Assembly (NCBI GenBank): GCA_963702955.1
Contig: OY969774.1
Coordinates: 2,356,001 to 2,420,000, forward strand
Origin: VRUE01 sp963702955
GTDB lineage: Bacteria > Actinomycetota > Thermoleophilia > Solirubrobacterales > 70-9
Direction of reading: 5' to 3'
DNA: 64,000 nt
Shown: in pieces, positions 42,100 through 49,753 of the stretch
How positions within the stretch are numbered: position 1 is the first letter of the stretch
Layout of the letters: every line of letters starts with the position of its first letter
Program-made: the position numbers and the translations under genes
Notes under the pieces: generated by a model
Databases searched by the model: none
What the model saw: only the letters and a program-made list of their open reading frames with translations
What the model was told of the DNA's origin: nothing

Positions 42100-43026
42100 A
42101 TGGAGGCCAAGGAGGCAACCGGAACGCAGCCGAGGACCGAGCGGGCCGACTTCCAGGCGACCGCCGACCCGGCCCTGAACGAGGCAGCCGACCGCACCGC
42201 GGACATCAAGCTGCTGACCTACGAGGAGCTGTACTCGCTCTGGGAGCGCCAGCAGTGGCAGACCCAGGAGCTGGACTTCAGCCGCGACCGCGAAGACTGG
42301 CACGAGCGGATCGGCGCCGAGGAGCGCTTCCAGCGGATGTACGGGCTCTCCTCCTTCTTCATCGGCGAGCAGAAGGTCGCCGAGGAGCTGGGGCCGATCA
42401 TGCGCGCCGCCCCGACCGAGGACCAGAAAATCTTCCTTTGCACGCAGATCGCCGACGAGGCGCGCCACGTGCGCTTCTTCGAGCGCTTCTACCGCGAGGT
42501 CGGCGTGCTCGAGGCCGACGGGCTGTCGCAGATGCTGGCGGAGACCTCCGAGCACCTCAACGACAACTTCGGCCGCCTCTTCGACGAGATGCTGAAGCAG
42601 CGCACCGACCGCCTCTCGGCCGAACCGGAGGACACCGAGGCGCTGGTCGAGGCGGTGACCCTCTACCACATGGTGATCGAGGGGATGCTGGCGCTCACCG
42701 GCCAGCACTTCATCATGGACTTCAACGAAAGCGAGGGGACGCTGCCGGCCTTCGTCGAGGGCTTCCAGAACGTCGCCCGCGACGAGCACCGCCACGTCGC
42801 CTTCGGCTCGGTCTTCCTGCGTGAAAAGGCGCACGAGGACGAGCGCTACAAGGAGGCGATCAAGCGCACCCTGGAGGAGTCGCTGCCGGTCGCCGACGGG
42901 GTGCTGTCGCCCCCGTGGGCGCCGGAAGACGAGGACTACGAGCTGTTCGGCTATTCGCTGGCGGACACCCGCGCGTTCGCGGGCAAATGCCTGATGCGGC
43001 GTCTCAAGGTGATCGGCCTGGGTTGA
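42100..43026 (+). CDS. R2-type ferritin-like di-metal protein (ribonucleotide-reductase R2 / R2-like oxidase)
   Basis: 308 residues. Di-metal ligand motifs: QIADEARHVRFFERF (~119) and ARDEHRHVAFGS (~227), with ligand glutamates on the helices FFIGEQKVAEELGP and LYHMVIEGMLALTG. The fold matches R2 subunits and the R2-like ligand-binding oxidases. No R1 (large subunit) gene is nearby, so a stand-alone oxidase is favoured over a reductase subunit. It starts 4 bases after the hydrolase stop. Confidence 0.85.
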   Translation: MEAKEATGTQPRTERADFQATADPALNEAADRTADIKLLTYEELYSLWERQQWQTQELDFSRDREDWHERIGAEERFQRMYGLSSFFIGEQKVAEELGPIMRAAPTEDQKIFLCTQIADEARHVRFFERFYREVGVLEADGLSQMLAETSEHLNDNFGRLFDEMLKQRTDRLSAEPEDTEALVEAVTLYHMVIEGMLALTGQHFIMDFNESEGTLPAFVEGFQNVARDEHRHVAFGSVFLREKAHEDERYKEAIKRTLEESLPVADGVLSPPWAPEDEDYELFGYSLADTRAFAGKCLMRRLKVIGLG

Positions 43027-43041
43027 CGCCCGGCGCCGGCG

Positions 43042-44610
43042 CTATTCGACTGCCGGCGAGGCTTCGCCGCTGACGCCCGAGCCGCCGGCACCTTCCGCCG
43101 GGCTTTCCACGGGCGGAGGCGATTCGCTCGGCGGCGGGCTGCTTTCGGCGGGCGGAGGCGCCGGGCTTTCGCTCGGCGGCGCCGGGGATTCTCCGGCCGG
43201 CGGCGCCGGCGATTTCGCCCCGCCGACGGTGACGACGACGGTGTCGCTGTCGGCCGGCGCTCCGGCGGCCACGGGCGGCGATTTCGCCGCGGTCAGTTTC
43301 GGGGCGGTTTCCTTCGGAGCGGTGGCTTCCTCGTTCGCTCCGGTCAAGTTCGACTGGCCGGCGGATTCGTCGGCGCCCGGCGTTTCGGCCGCGGGCTGGG
43401 CGGGTTCGGCCGGAGCCGGCGTTGCCGCCGGCACGGCGGCGATCGGCGCCGCGGGCTGCGGCCGGGCGACGGCCGGGCGCCGTTGGGCGATCGCCGGCGC
43501 CCCTGCGCGTTTCGAGGTCCGAGCCGCCACCGAACTCCTCGGCAGCGGTGAGGTTTCCGCCTTCTGGTTGACCTCGACCGCGCCGGCTGCGCCGGCGGTG
43601 ATCACCGCCGCGGTGACGACGCCGGCCACTGCCTTGGTCCCGATCGCGCCGCCGATCGCGCCGATCCCGCTGGCGGCGCTGCTACTGCCGATCGCCGCGC
43701 TGACGCCGCCGACCGCGCCGGCACCGGCGCCGGTCGCGCCCGCCCCTGCTGCGGCGCCGGCTCCACCGGTCGCGGTGCTGCCGGCGCCTCCGGCGCTGCC
43801 AAAGCCGAGCTTGGAGAAGACGAAGCCCTTCAACGCCACCAGCGCCCCGGCCGGGAACAACGCCGCCAGGACCTTGTCGTTGGAGCGCACCTGGGAGCGG
43901 AAGTCGGCGCATTCCTCGCAGTCGCGGACGTGGCGCCGCACGGGCCCGGAGACCTTGCGCAGGCCCTCGGCCGCCTCGGCCAGCTCGAGCCGCACCTCGC
44001 CGCAGGTCAGCTGCCGCGCCTGGCTGGCCTCGGCGAGCGAGATCCGCGCCCGCACCAGCAGCGACTTGACGGACGGCACGCTGGTCTCCATCGCGGCGGC
44101 GATTTCCTCGTAGGACATCGCATCCATCTCGCGCAGCAGCAGCGCGCTGCGCTGCGTCTCGGGAAGCTTGCCGACATCGTCGAGGAGCTGGCGGAACTCC
44201 TCGCGGTTGTGGACCTTCTCGGCGGTCGAGGAGGCCTCGACGGCCGGCACCATGTCCATCGATTCCTGCGCGTCGGCGGTCGGTTTGCGGAGGTGGTTGA
44301 GGCAGCGGTTGCGGGCGATCCGGTACAGCCACGGCCGCAGGTTGATCTCGCGCTCGTCGGCGAGCATCGCCCGGTAGGCGTTGACGAAGACCTCCTGGAG
44401 GACGTCCTCGGCGTCCTCGGTCGAGCCCAGCATCTGCCGGCAGAAGCCCAGCAGCCGGCCCTGGTAGCGGTTGACGATCGTCTCGAAGGCGCCGGCGTTG
44501 CCGCTGCGCGCCATCGCGATCAGCCGTTCGTCCCCCTGCAGCTTCAGCAGCGGGGAGCGGCGGGCGAGGAGTCCGCGCTGACTGGCGTGGGTTAGAGCCG
44601 ATGCCTCCAA
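43042..44610 (-). CDS. ECF sigma factor fused to zinc-finger anti-sigma-like, membrane and Pro-rich domains
   Basis: 522 residues. Sigma region 2: NAGAFETIVNRYQGRLLGFC and EDAEDVLQEVFVNAYRAM. Region 4: LPETQRSALLLREMDAMSYE with SVPSVKSLLVRARISLAEA. Then a zinc-binding anti-sigma-type motif, VRRHVRDCEECADF (HxxxCxxC). A Gly/Ala-rich stretch with one hydrophobic helix (VAGVVTAAVITAGAAGAVEV) and a ~170-residue Pro/Ser/Glu-rich tail follow. Sigma and anti-sigma parts in one chain imply intramolecular control with a likely exported tail as sensor; that mechanism is inference. Confidence 0.88.
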   Translation of the reverse strand: MEASALTHASQRGLLARRSPLLKLQGDERLIAMARSGNAGAFETIVNRYQGRLLGFCRQMLGSTEDAEDVLQEVFVNAYRAMLADEREINLRPWLYRIARNRCLNHLRKPTADAQESMDMVPAVEASSTAEKVHNREEFRQLLDDVGKLPETQRSALLLREMDAMSYEEIAAAMETSVPSVKSLLVRARISLAEASQARQLTCGEVRLELAEAAEGLRKVSGPVRRHVRDCEECADFRSQVRSNDKVLAALFPAGALVALKGFVFSKLGFGSAGGAGSTATGGAGAAAGAGATGAGAGAVGGVSAAIGSSSAASGIGAIGGAIGTKAVAGVVTAAVITAGAAGAVEVNQKAETSPLPRSSVAARTSKRAGAPAIAQRRPAVARPQPAAPIAAVPAATPAPAEPAQPAAETPGADESAGQSNLTGANEEATAPKETAPKLTAAKSPPVAAGAPADSDTVVVTVGGAKSPAPPAGESPAPPSESPAPPPAESSPPPSESPPPVESPAEGAGGSGVSGEASPAVE

Positions 44611-44754
44611 GCTTCACTCTCCAGGGAAGGCGTTGCGTGGCTTTGACTTCGTAAGTAGGGACACCGTAGCAACGGGATAGTTGCGGTCCGTACAAATCTT
44701 TACCGCGGTTTTAGACGTGCCGAACCTCGCCATGGCGCGTGCGTCCATTCCCAG

Positions 44755-44840
44755 TGCCCGGGGCGGGACTCGAACCCGCAAGCCCCCGAGGGGGCAGCGC
44801 ATTTTAAGTGCGCCGCTTTTGCCAGTTTCGCCACCCGGGC
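44755..44840 (-). tRNA. tRNA-Leu (anticodon TAA)
   Basis: Reverse strand: acceptor GCCCGGG/CCCGGGC, discriminator A. The anticodon arm GCGCA-CTTAAAA-TGCGC gives TAA. A long type II variable arm CCCCCTCGGGGG and a T-arm GCGGG-TTCGAGT-CCCGC are present. Total 86 nt, no encoded CCA. Confidence 0.95.
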
Positions 44841-44877
44841 ATCTTCATTATTCCGCCGCTCAATAATCTCCGCCACC

Positions 44878-46509
44878 ATGGATCACGGGGGGAGGATCGT
44901 CGCCAAGGCGCTCAAGTCGCGGGGCGTCAGCCATCTGTTCACGTTGTCGGGCGGGCATCTGTTCTCGATCTACGACGGCTGCCGCGAGGAGGGGATCGAG
45001 ATCGTCAACGTGCGCCACGAGCAGTCGGCGGTGTTCGCCGCCGAGGGCTTCGCCAAGGCGACCCGACGGCTCGGCGTGGCGGCGCTGACCGCCGGGCCGG
45101 GGGTGACCAACGGGATCAGCGCGATCGCCGGCGCCCAGGCCAACTGCTCGCCGATCTGCGTGCTCGGCGGGCGGGCGCCGGAGCTGCGCTGGGGCTCGGG
45201 CTCGCTGCAGGAGATCGACCACCTTCCCTTCGTCTCGCCGCTGGTCAAGTCGGCGGAGACGGTGAAGGAGAGCGGGGCGATCGGGGCGCGGACCGCGGCG
45301 GCGCTCGACCTGGCGCTGACGGCGCCCTTCGGGCCGACCTTCGTCGACTACCCGCTCGACGTCGTCTTCAGCGAGGCCGAGGCGGACGTGCCGGGGGTTG
45401 ACCACCATATTGGGCGGTCAATCACCGGCACGTCTGACCCGGCGGAGGGGGTCGAGGAGGCGGCGGCGCTGCTGGCCGCGGCCGAGCGACCGGCGATCAT
45501 GGCCGGCACCGGCCTCTACTGGGCCGGCGGCGAGGACGCGCTGCGGGCACTGGCCGAGGCGCTCGGGATCCCGGTCTTCCTCAACGGGCTCGGGCGCGGC
45601 TGCCTGCCGGCCGACCACGAGCTGGCGTTCAGCCGGGCGCGCGGCGCCGGCCTGAAGGGGGCCGACGTGGCGCTGGTCGTCGGCGTCCCGATCGACTTCC
45701 GGCTCGGCTTCGGCGGCAGCTTCGGCGAGGAGACGAAGCTGATCCGGCTCGACGCGGCCCCCAACGCGCTGACCGCCAACCGCGCACCGCAGGTCAACCT
45801 GGTCGGCGACGTCGCCGCGACGCTGGCGGCTCTTGGCGAGGCGGTCGCGGGTGGGGAGGCGCGCAGCGAGGCCTGGCTGGTGGAGCTGCGGCGGGTCGAG
45901 GCGGAGAAGCGCGCGGCCGAGCAGGAGGAGCTGAACGATGGGCGCTCGCCGCTGCACCCGGTCCGCATATATAAGGAGCTGGGCGAGGTGCTCGACCGCG
46001 ACGCGATCGTGGTCGGCGACGGCGGCGATTTCGTCTCCTACGCGGGCCGCTTCGTCAACACCTACCAGCCCGGCTGCTGGATGGACCCCGGGCCGTTCGG
46101 CTGCCTCGGCGCCGGGCCCGGCCAGGCGCTCGGCGCCAAGCTCGCCCACCCGGAGCGCCAGGTCTGTCTTTTGCTCGGCGACGGCGCCTTCGGCTTCGCC
46201 GGCATCGAGTTCGACACTTTGGCGCGTCACGGCGTGCCTGTGGTCGGCGTGATGGGCAACAACGGCATCTGGGCGCTCGAGCATCACCCGATGAAATTCC
46301 TCTACGGCTACTCGGTGGCGGCCGAGCTTCGGCCCGAGACTCCCTATGAGAAGGTGGTCGAAGCGCTGGGCTGCGAGGGGGCCGTGGTGAGCGAGCCGGA
46401 GCAGTTGCGACCGGCCCTAGAGAAGGCCTTCGAATCCGGCCGCCCGACGCTGGTCAACGTCCTCACCGACCCCGAGGTCGTCTACCCGCGCAAGTCGAAT
46501 CTGGCTTGA
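44878..46509 (+). CDS. Acetolactate-synthase-like TPP-dependent enzyme carrying a repeat-encoded insertion
   Basis: 543 residues. The N-terminal PYR domain contains VRHEQSAVFAAEGFAKATR with the catalytic Glu, and TAGPGVTNGISAIAGAQANC. The central domain follows. The C-terminal TPP-binding motif is GDGAFGFAGIEFDTLARHG...GNN (~434). Between PYR and central domains lies DVPGVDHHIGRSITGTS, encoded by the palindromic repeat at 45385-45434. The insertion is at a natural interdomain linker and should be tolerated. Substrate unknown; oxalyl-CoA decarboxylase-like or acetolactate-synthase-like chemistry are both possible. Confidence 0.9.
   Translation: MDHGGRIVAKALKSRGVSHLFTLSGGHLFSIYDGCREEGIEIVNVRHEQSAVFAAEGFAKATRRLGVAALTAGPGVTNGISAIAGAQANCSPICVLGGRAPELRWGSGSLQEIDHLPFVSPLVKSAETVKESGAIGARTAAALDLALTAPFGPTFVDYPLDVVFSEAEADVPGVDHHIGRSITGTSDPAEGVEEAAALLAAAERPAIMAGTGLYWAGGEDALRALAEALGIPVFLNGLGRGCLPADHELAFSRARGAGLKGADVALVVGVPIDFRLGFGGSFGEETKLIRLDAAPNALTANRAPQVNLVGDVAATLAALGEAVAGGEARSEAWLVELRRVEAEKRAAEQEELNDGRSPLHPVRIYKELGEVLDRDAIVVGDGGDFVSYAGRFVNTYQPGCWMDPGPFGCLGAGPGQALGAKLAHPERQVCLLLGDGAFGFAGIEFDTLARHGVPVVGVMGNNGIWALEHHPMKFLYGYSVAAELRPETPYEKVVEALGCEGAVVSEPEQLRPALEKAFESGRPTLVNVLTDPEVVYPRKSNLA
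45385..45434. repeat. Palindromic repeat family 1, copy e (50 bp)
   Basis: Identical to copy b except for one base (GGTCAATCACC for GGTCGATCACC). It encodes the same peptide DVPGVDHHIGRSITGTS in frame. The near-identity of two copies 35 kb apart argues for recent copying. Confidence 0.87.
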
Positions 46510-46919
46510 TAGAGGGGAAAACTGGCTGGCCGGCCAGCCTTGGGCTCGGTCCGGCCCCAGACAAGAATCGACCGCCATCGCTGGCGGCCGATTCAAGTTG
46601 GTCCCTCAGGACGGGCAGGGGTACGTCTTCAGGGACCAGTACTTATTTGGTGGGCTCAGACGGCGGGAGGCGCCATGATGCGGCAATCGCCCGAACCCTT
46701 TTCCCGGGTTGGATTGGGACTCGCGTCCTCATCTCCTTCCCGATGTGGCGATTATGCGCCCGCCTATCCGAAATGTCTAGGAGCTGCATTTGCCGCTACT
46801 AATAAATTGGTAGAGGCACTTTACCAAGTTTTTGGGCTTCGACCGGTGCGTTTACCCAACTGTACGGGGGCGGAAAACTCGTCTGTACACCGGGTCCCAC
46901 GGGTTTGTCTCGGATCCGT
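46510..46919. other. 410-base intergenic region with three strong dyads, no supported gene
   Basis: Three dyads lie in the first 130 bases: a perfect palindrome GGCTGGCCGGCCAGCC (46524-46539); a hairpin GAATCG-A-CCGCCA / TGGCGG-C-CGATTC with loop TCGC (46565-46594); and TGGTCCCT...AGGGACCA (46599-46638) with a further 5 internal pairs. The remainder (46640-46919) is less GC-rich than the genome. Short open frames there show no recognisable protein. Possible readings are a structured RNA, a terminator cluster after the TPP enzyme, or decayed mobile DNA. Confidence 0.5.
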
Positions 46920-47864
46920 TCATGCGGGTTTGCCCCATTCCTCTGCGGTTTGGAGCGCGGTGCCGTAGAGGATGTCGTGCTCGGAGGCCTGGATTCGGTC
47001 GAGGCCGAAGGCGCGCATCGCCTCGATCAGGATCACGCAGCCGGCGATGATCGTCGGCGCGCGGTCGGGATGCAGGCCGGGGATCGCCGCCCGCTCGGCG
47101 AGCGGGGCGGAGGCGAAGCGCGAGAGCAGCCGCTGGATCGTCTGCAGCGAGAGGACGTGGCCGTGGACGCGGCTCGGGTCGTAGGGCTCGAGGCCGAGGT
47201 TGACCGCGGCGAGCGATGCCGGCGTGCCGGCGACCGCGATGCCGCCGGTCGGCCACGGCTCGTTGTATTCCTCGAGCGAGGACGCGATCAATCCACCGAT
47301 ATCACCGGCCAGGGCCTCCATCTCGGTGGCGGTGGGCGGGTCGCCGGAGAAGTGCCGCTCGGTGTGGCGGACGACGCCGGCCTGCAGCGAGACGTGGAAG
47401 GCGATCACCGCGCCGGTGCCGACGATCATCTCGGTCGAGCCGCCGCCGATGTCGATCACCAGCGTCAGCTCGCTCGGCGGTCGCTCGAAGGTGGCGCCGC
47501 GGTAGGTGCGCCGCGCCTCCTCCTTGCCGTCGAGCACTTGGGCCGAGAGCGAGAACCGCTCCCGCAGCTCGGCGACGAAGGCCGCGCCGTTGGAGGCGTC
47601 GCGGACCGCGCTGGTGGCGATCGCGGCGACCCTCTCGACCTCGTTCTCGCGACAGAGCGCGACGTAGTCGCCGATCGCCTCGCAGGCCGCCTCGATCGCC
47701 TCCGTCGAGAGCTGCCCGGAGAGGTTGACCCCCCGTCCCAGCCGCGTCACCCTGCTCTGCCGCACGACCTCGGAGACACGACCCCCGTCGACCTCGGCGA
47801 TCAACAGCCGCGTCGAGTTGCTGCCGACGTCGACCACGGCGACTCTATGAGGGGCGCTAGCCAT
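46920..47864 (-). CDS. Exopolyphosphatase/guanosine pentaphosphatase (Ppx/GppA) family
   Basis: 314 residues. ASKHA-type motifs: VAVVDVGSNSTRLLIAEVDG, AIATSAVRDASNGAAFV, the phosphate loop LVIDIGGGSTEMIVG and GIAVAGTPASLAAVNLG. The length is that of the short Ppx form lacking the C-terminal HD-like domain. It hydrolyses polyphosphate or (p)ppGpp, cytoplasmic. Start ATG 47864, convergent with the intergenic dyad region and divergent from tRNA-Met. Confidence 0.93.
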   Translation of the reverse strand: MASAPHRVAVVDVGSNSTRLLIAEVDGGRVSEVVRQSRVTRLGRGVNLSGQLSTEAIEAACEAIGDYVALCRENEVERVAAIATSAVRDASNGAAFVAELRERFSLSAQVLDGKEEARRTYRGATFERPPSELTLVIDIGGGSTEMIVGTGAVIAFHVSLQAGVVRHTERHFSGDPPTATEMEALAGDIGGLIASSLEEYNEPWPTGGIAVAGTPASLAAVNLGLEPYDPSRVHGHVLSLQTIQRLLSRFASAPLAERAAIPGLHPDRAPTIIAGCVILIEAMRAFGLDRIQASEHDILYGTALQTAEEWGKPA

Positions 47865-48005
47865 GAGGGGCCGGGCACTCTAGAGCGCGCCGCAGTCAAG
47901 CGAGTGCCCCTCCGCCGCCACGAATCCCCATCCCGCAACCCGTCCTGCGCCGTCCCCGGAGCCCCTCGCCAGGGAGCCGCCACGTTGCTAGCATGGACAG
48001 ACCGC

Positions 48006-48080
<75 letters not shown>

Positions 48081-48082
48081 AG

Positions 48083-48112
48083 GACAAAAGCCCCGCATTT
48101 GCGGGGTTTTTG
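48083..48112 (+). terminator. Intrinsic terminator of the initiator tRNA
   Basis: AAAAGCCCCGCATTTGCGGGGTTTTTG: stem CCCCGC/GCGGGG, loop ATTT, then a T-run. It directly follows tRNA-Met. The IS66-family element abuts its T-run. Confidence 0.92.
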
Positions 48113-49661
48113 GTAAGCGTTCAGTCGGGCAGGGGGACATAACCGTCGCTCGGCGAACTCCTCGGCGTGGAGCGCGCCGAGGCCGAAGCGATCTACGACG
48201 CCGGCCGGGAGACGGTGGTCGCCGTCTTGCTGCGGATGGACAAGCAGATCCAGCAGCTGACCAGGCAGGTCGCCAAACAGGGTGAGGAAATCGCAGAGCT
48301 CAAGCGCCGCCTGAACCGCAACTCCCGGAATTCCTCGACCCCGGCGAGCCAGGACCCGCCGGGCGCGCCCGAGCGCAAGCGCCCCGATCCCTCCGGACGC
48401 TCGCAGGGCGCACAGCTCGGTCACCGGGGCAAAGGGAGAAGGCTCCTGCCGATCGAGGCGGTCGACCGGGTGGTGGACCATTGGCCGGGGCGCTGCGGAT
48501 GCGGGCACTGCTTCGCCGATACGGATGAGGAGGCCGGCGAGCCCGCCCGCCGCCAGGTCACCGAGCTGCCCGAGATCGCGGTACATGTCACCGAGCACCG
48601 CCTGCACCGCCGCCTTTGCCCCGACTGCGGCGAAGCGACCCGCGCCGAGCTGCCGCCCGACGTGCCGGCCGGCGCCTTCGGCCCGCGCATGGAAGCGGCA
48701 GTGGCGACGCTCGCGATCCGCAACCGCGTCTCGCGCCGCGACACGGTCGAGCTGATGGGCGAGCTGTTCGGCGCGAGGCTCGCGAGCGGGACTGCCGACG
48801 CGATCCTCGCCCGTGCAGGGGAGGCACTGAGTGAGCCCTACGAGGACCTGCTCGCCCGCATCCGCTCTGCGCCTGCGCTCAACGTCGATGAGACCGGCTG
48901 GAAGCTGCGCGGCGCCAAGCGCACCCTGTGGGGCGCCGTCGCCCCGCAGGCCGCCGTCTTTCGCATCGCACCCGACCGCCACGAGCGCGAGGCCGAGGCC
49001 CTGCTGGGCGAGAGCTTCGAGGGCATCGTCGGCTCCGATCGCTGGTGGGCCTACCGCGGCTTCGATCCAAACCGCCGCCAAGCCTGCTGGTCGCACCTGA
49101 TCAGGGATCTGACCGCCCACTCCGAGGGGCTCGCCGCCCAGAAGGAGTTCGGCGAGGCGGGACTCGACATCGCCCGGCGGCTGTTCTCGGCCTGGGAGGA
49201 GTTTCAAGAGCATGGCGACCGCTCCCGTCTGAAGCGCGAGGTGGCGCCGCTCAAACAAGAACTGAAGGCGTTGCTGGAGCGAGGCTCCAAGGGCCGGCGC
49301 AACAAGCTCACCTGGGGCTTCTCCAAGAACCTGCTGAAGATCTGGCCGGCGCTTTGGACCTTCACGGAGGTCGAGGGTGTGGAGCCGACCAACAACCGGG
49401 CCGAGCGCGCCCTGCGCGGACCGGTCATCCATCGCAAGCTCTCACTCGGCAGCCAGTCCGAGCGCGGCGAGGTGACTACCCAGCGGCTGCTCTCGGCGTC
49501 GGTCACCTGCCGCCTGCAGGGTCGCTCACTATTCGCCTACCTGGCCGATGTGCTCGCGGCGCGGGTTCGCGGCGATCCCGCTCCCCTGCTGGCCTGATCC
49601 ACGGTTTCCTGCCGACCGTCGTCGCGATCGCGCCTGTCTGGGGAGGCGACTGAACGCTTAC
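48113..49661 (+). mobile_element. IS66-family insertion sequence, single-gene type (1,549 bp)
   Basis: Terminal inverted repeats GTAAGCGTTCAGTCG at 48113-48127 and its exact complement at 49647-49661. The GTAAGCG end is characteristic of IS66. Only tnpC is present, without tnpA or tnpB, as in the ISBst12-like subgroup. The 8-base flanks (GGTTTTTG and ACTTTTCT) do not match, so no target duplication is visible and one flank may have been rearranged since insertion. Confidence 0.92.
48167..49597 (+). CDS. IS66-family transposase
   Basis: 476 residues (GTG or ATG-like start at 48167). An N-terminal coiled coil (MDKQIQQLTRQVAKQGEEIA) is followed by a zinc-finger segment with CGCGHCF and CPDCGEA. 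The DDE core shows LNVDETGWKLRG, GIVGSDRWWAYRG and VEPTNNRAERALRGPVIHRK. C-terminal VLAARVRGDPAPLLA closes the frame. No lesion seen, so the element may be active. Confidence 0.92.
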   Translation: MERAEAEAIYDAGRETVVAVLLRMDKQIQQLTRQVAKQGEEIAELKRRLNRNSRNSSTPASQDPPGAPERKRPDPSGRSQGAQLGHRGKGRRLLPIEAVDRVVDHWPGRCGCGHCFADTDEEAGEPARRQVTELPEIAVHVTEHRLHRRLCPDCGEATRAELPPDVPAGAFGPRMEAAVATLAIRNRVSRRDTVELMGELFGARLASGTADAILARAGEALSEPYEDLLARIRSAPALNVDETGWKLRGAKRTLWGAVAPQAAVFRIAPDRHEREAEALLGESFEGIVGSDRWWAYRGFDPNRRQACWSHLIRDLTAHSEGLAAQKEFGEAGLDIARRLFSAWEEFQEHGDRSRLKREVAPLKQELKALLERGSKGRRNKLTWGFSKNLLKIWPALWTFTEVEGVEPTNNRAERALRGPVIHRKLSLGSQSERGEVTTQRLLSASVTCRLQGRSLFAYLADVLAARVRGDPAPLLA

Positions 49662-49696
49662 ACTTTTCTATGCCTCGACTCATTTTCGGAGGCTGC

Positions 49697-49733
49697 GCGC
49701 GGGTACCAATCGGGTACCGATTATTGACGCGAG
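49697..49733 (+). repeat. Degenerate copy of the island-end GGTAC motif
   Basis: CGCGGGTACCAATCGGGTAC followed by CGATTATTGACG resembles GCGGGTACACAAACGGGTAC then CAATTTGAGCG at 60568 and the version at 59057. It lies just inside the IS66 element. It could be a binding site of the island integrase, such as an arm-type site, or a rearranged end. Confidence 0.4.
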
Positions 49734-49753
49734 ACCGCGTCGCGCGACCAGCT

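Noticed and set aside
44714..44722. GACGTGCC near the tRNA-Leu gene as another family 1 end
   Set aside because: No GGCACGTC partner 42 bases away and no dyad.
46506..46968. Short open frames in the gap before ppx
   Set aside because: No homology, no ribosome-binding site, and the reading overlaps the dyads; composition does not favour any frame.
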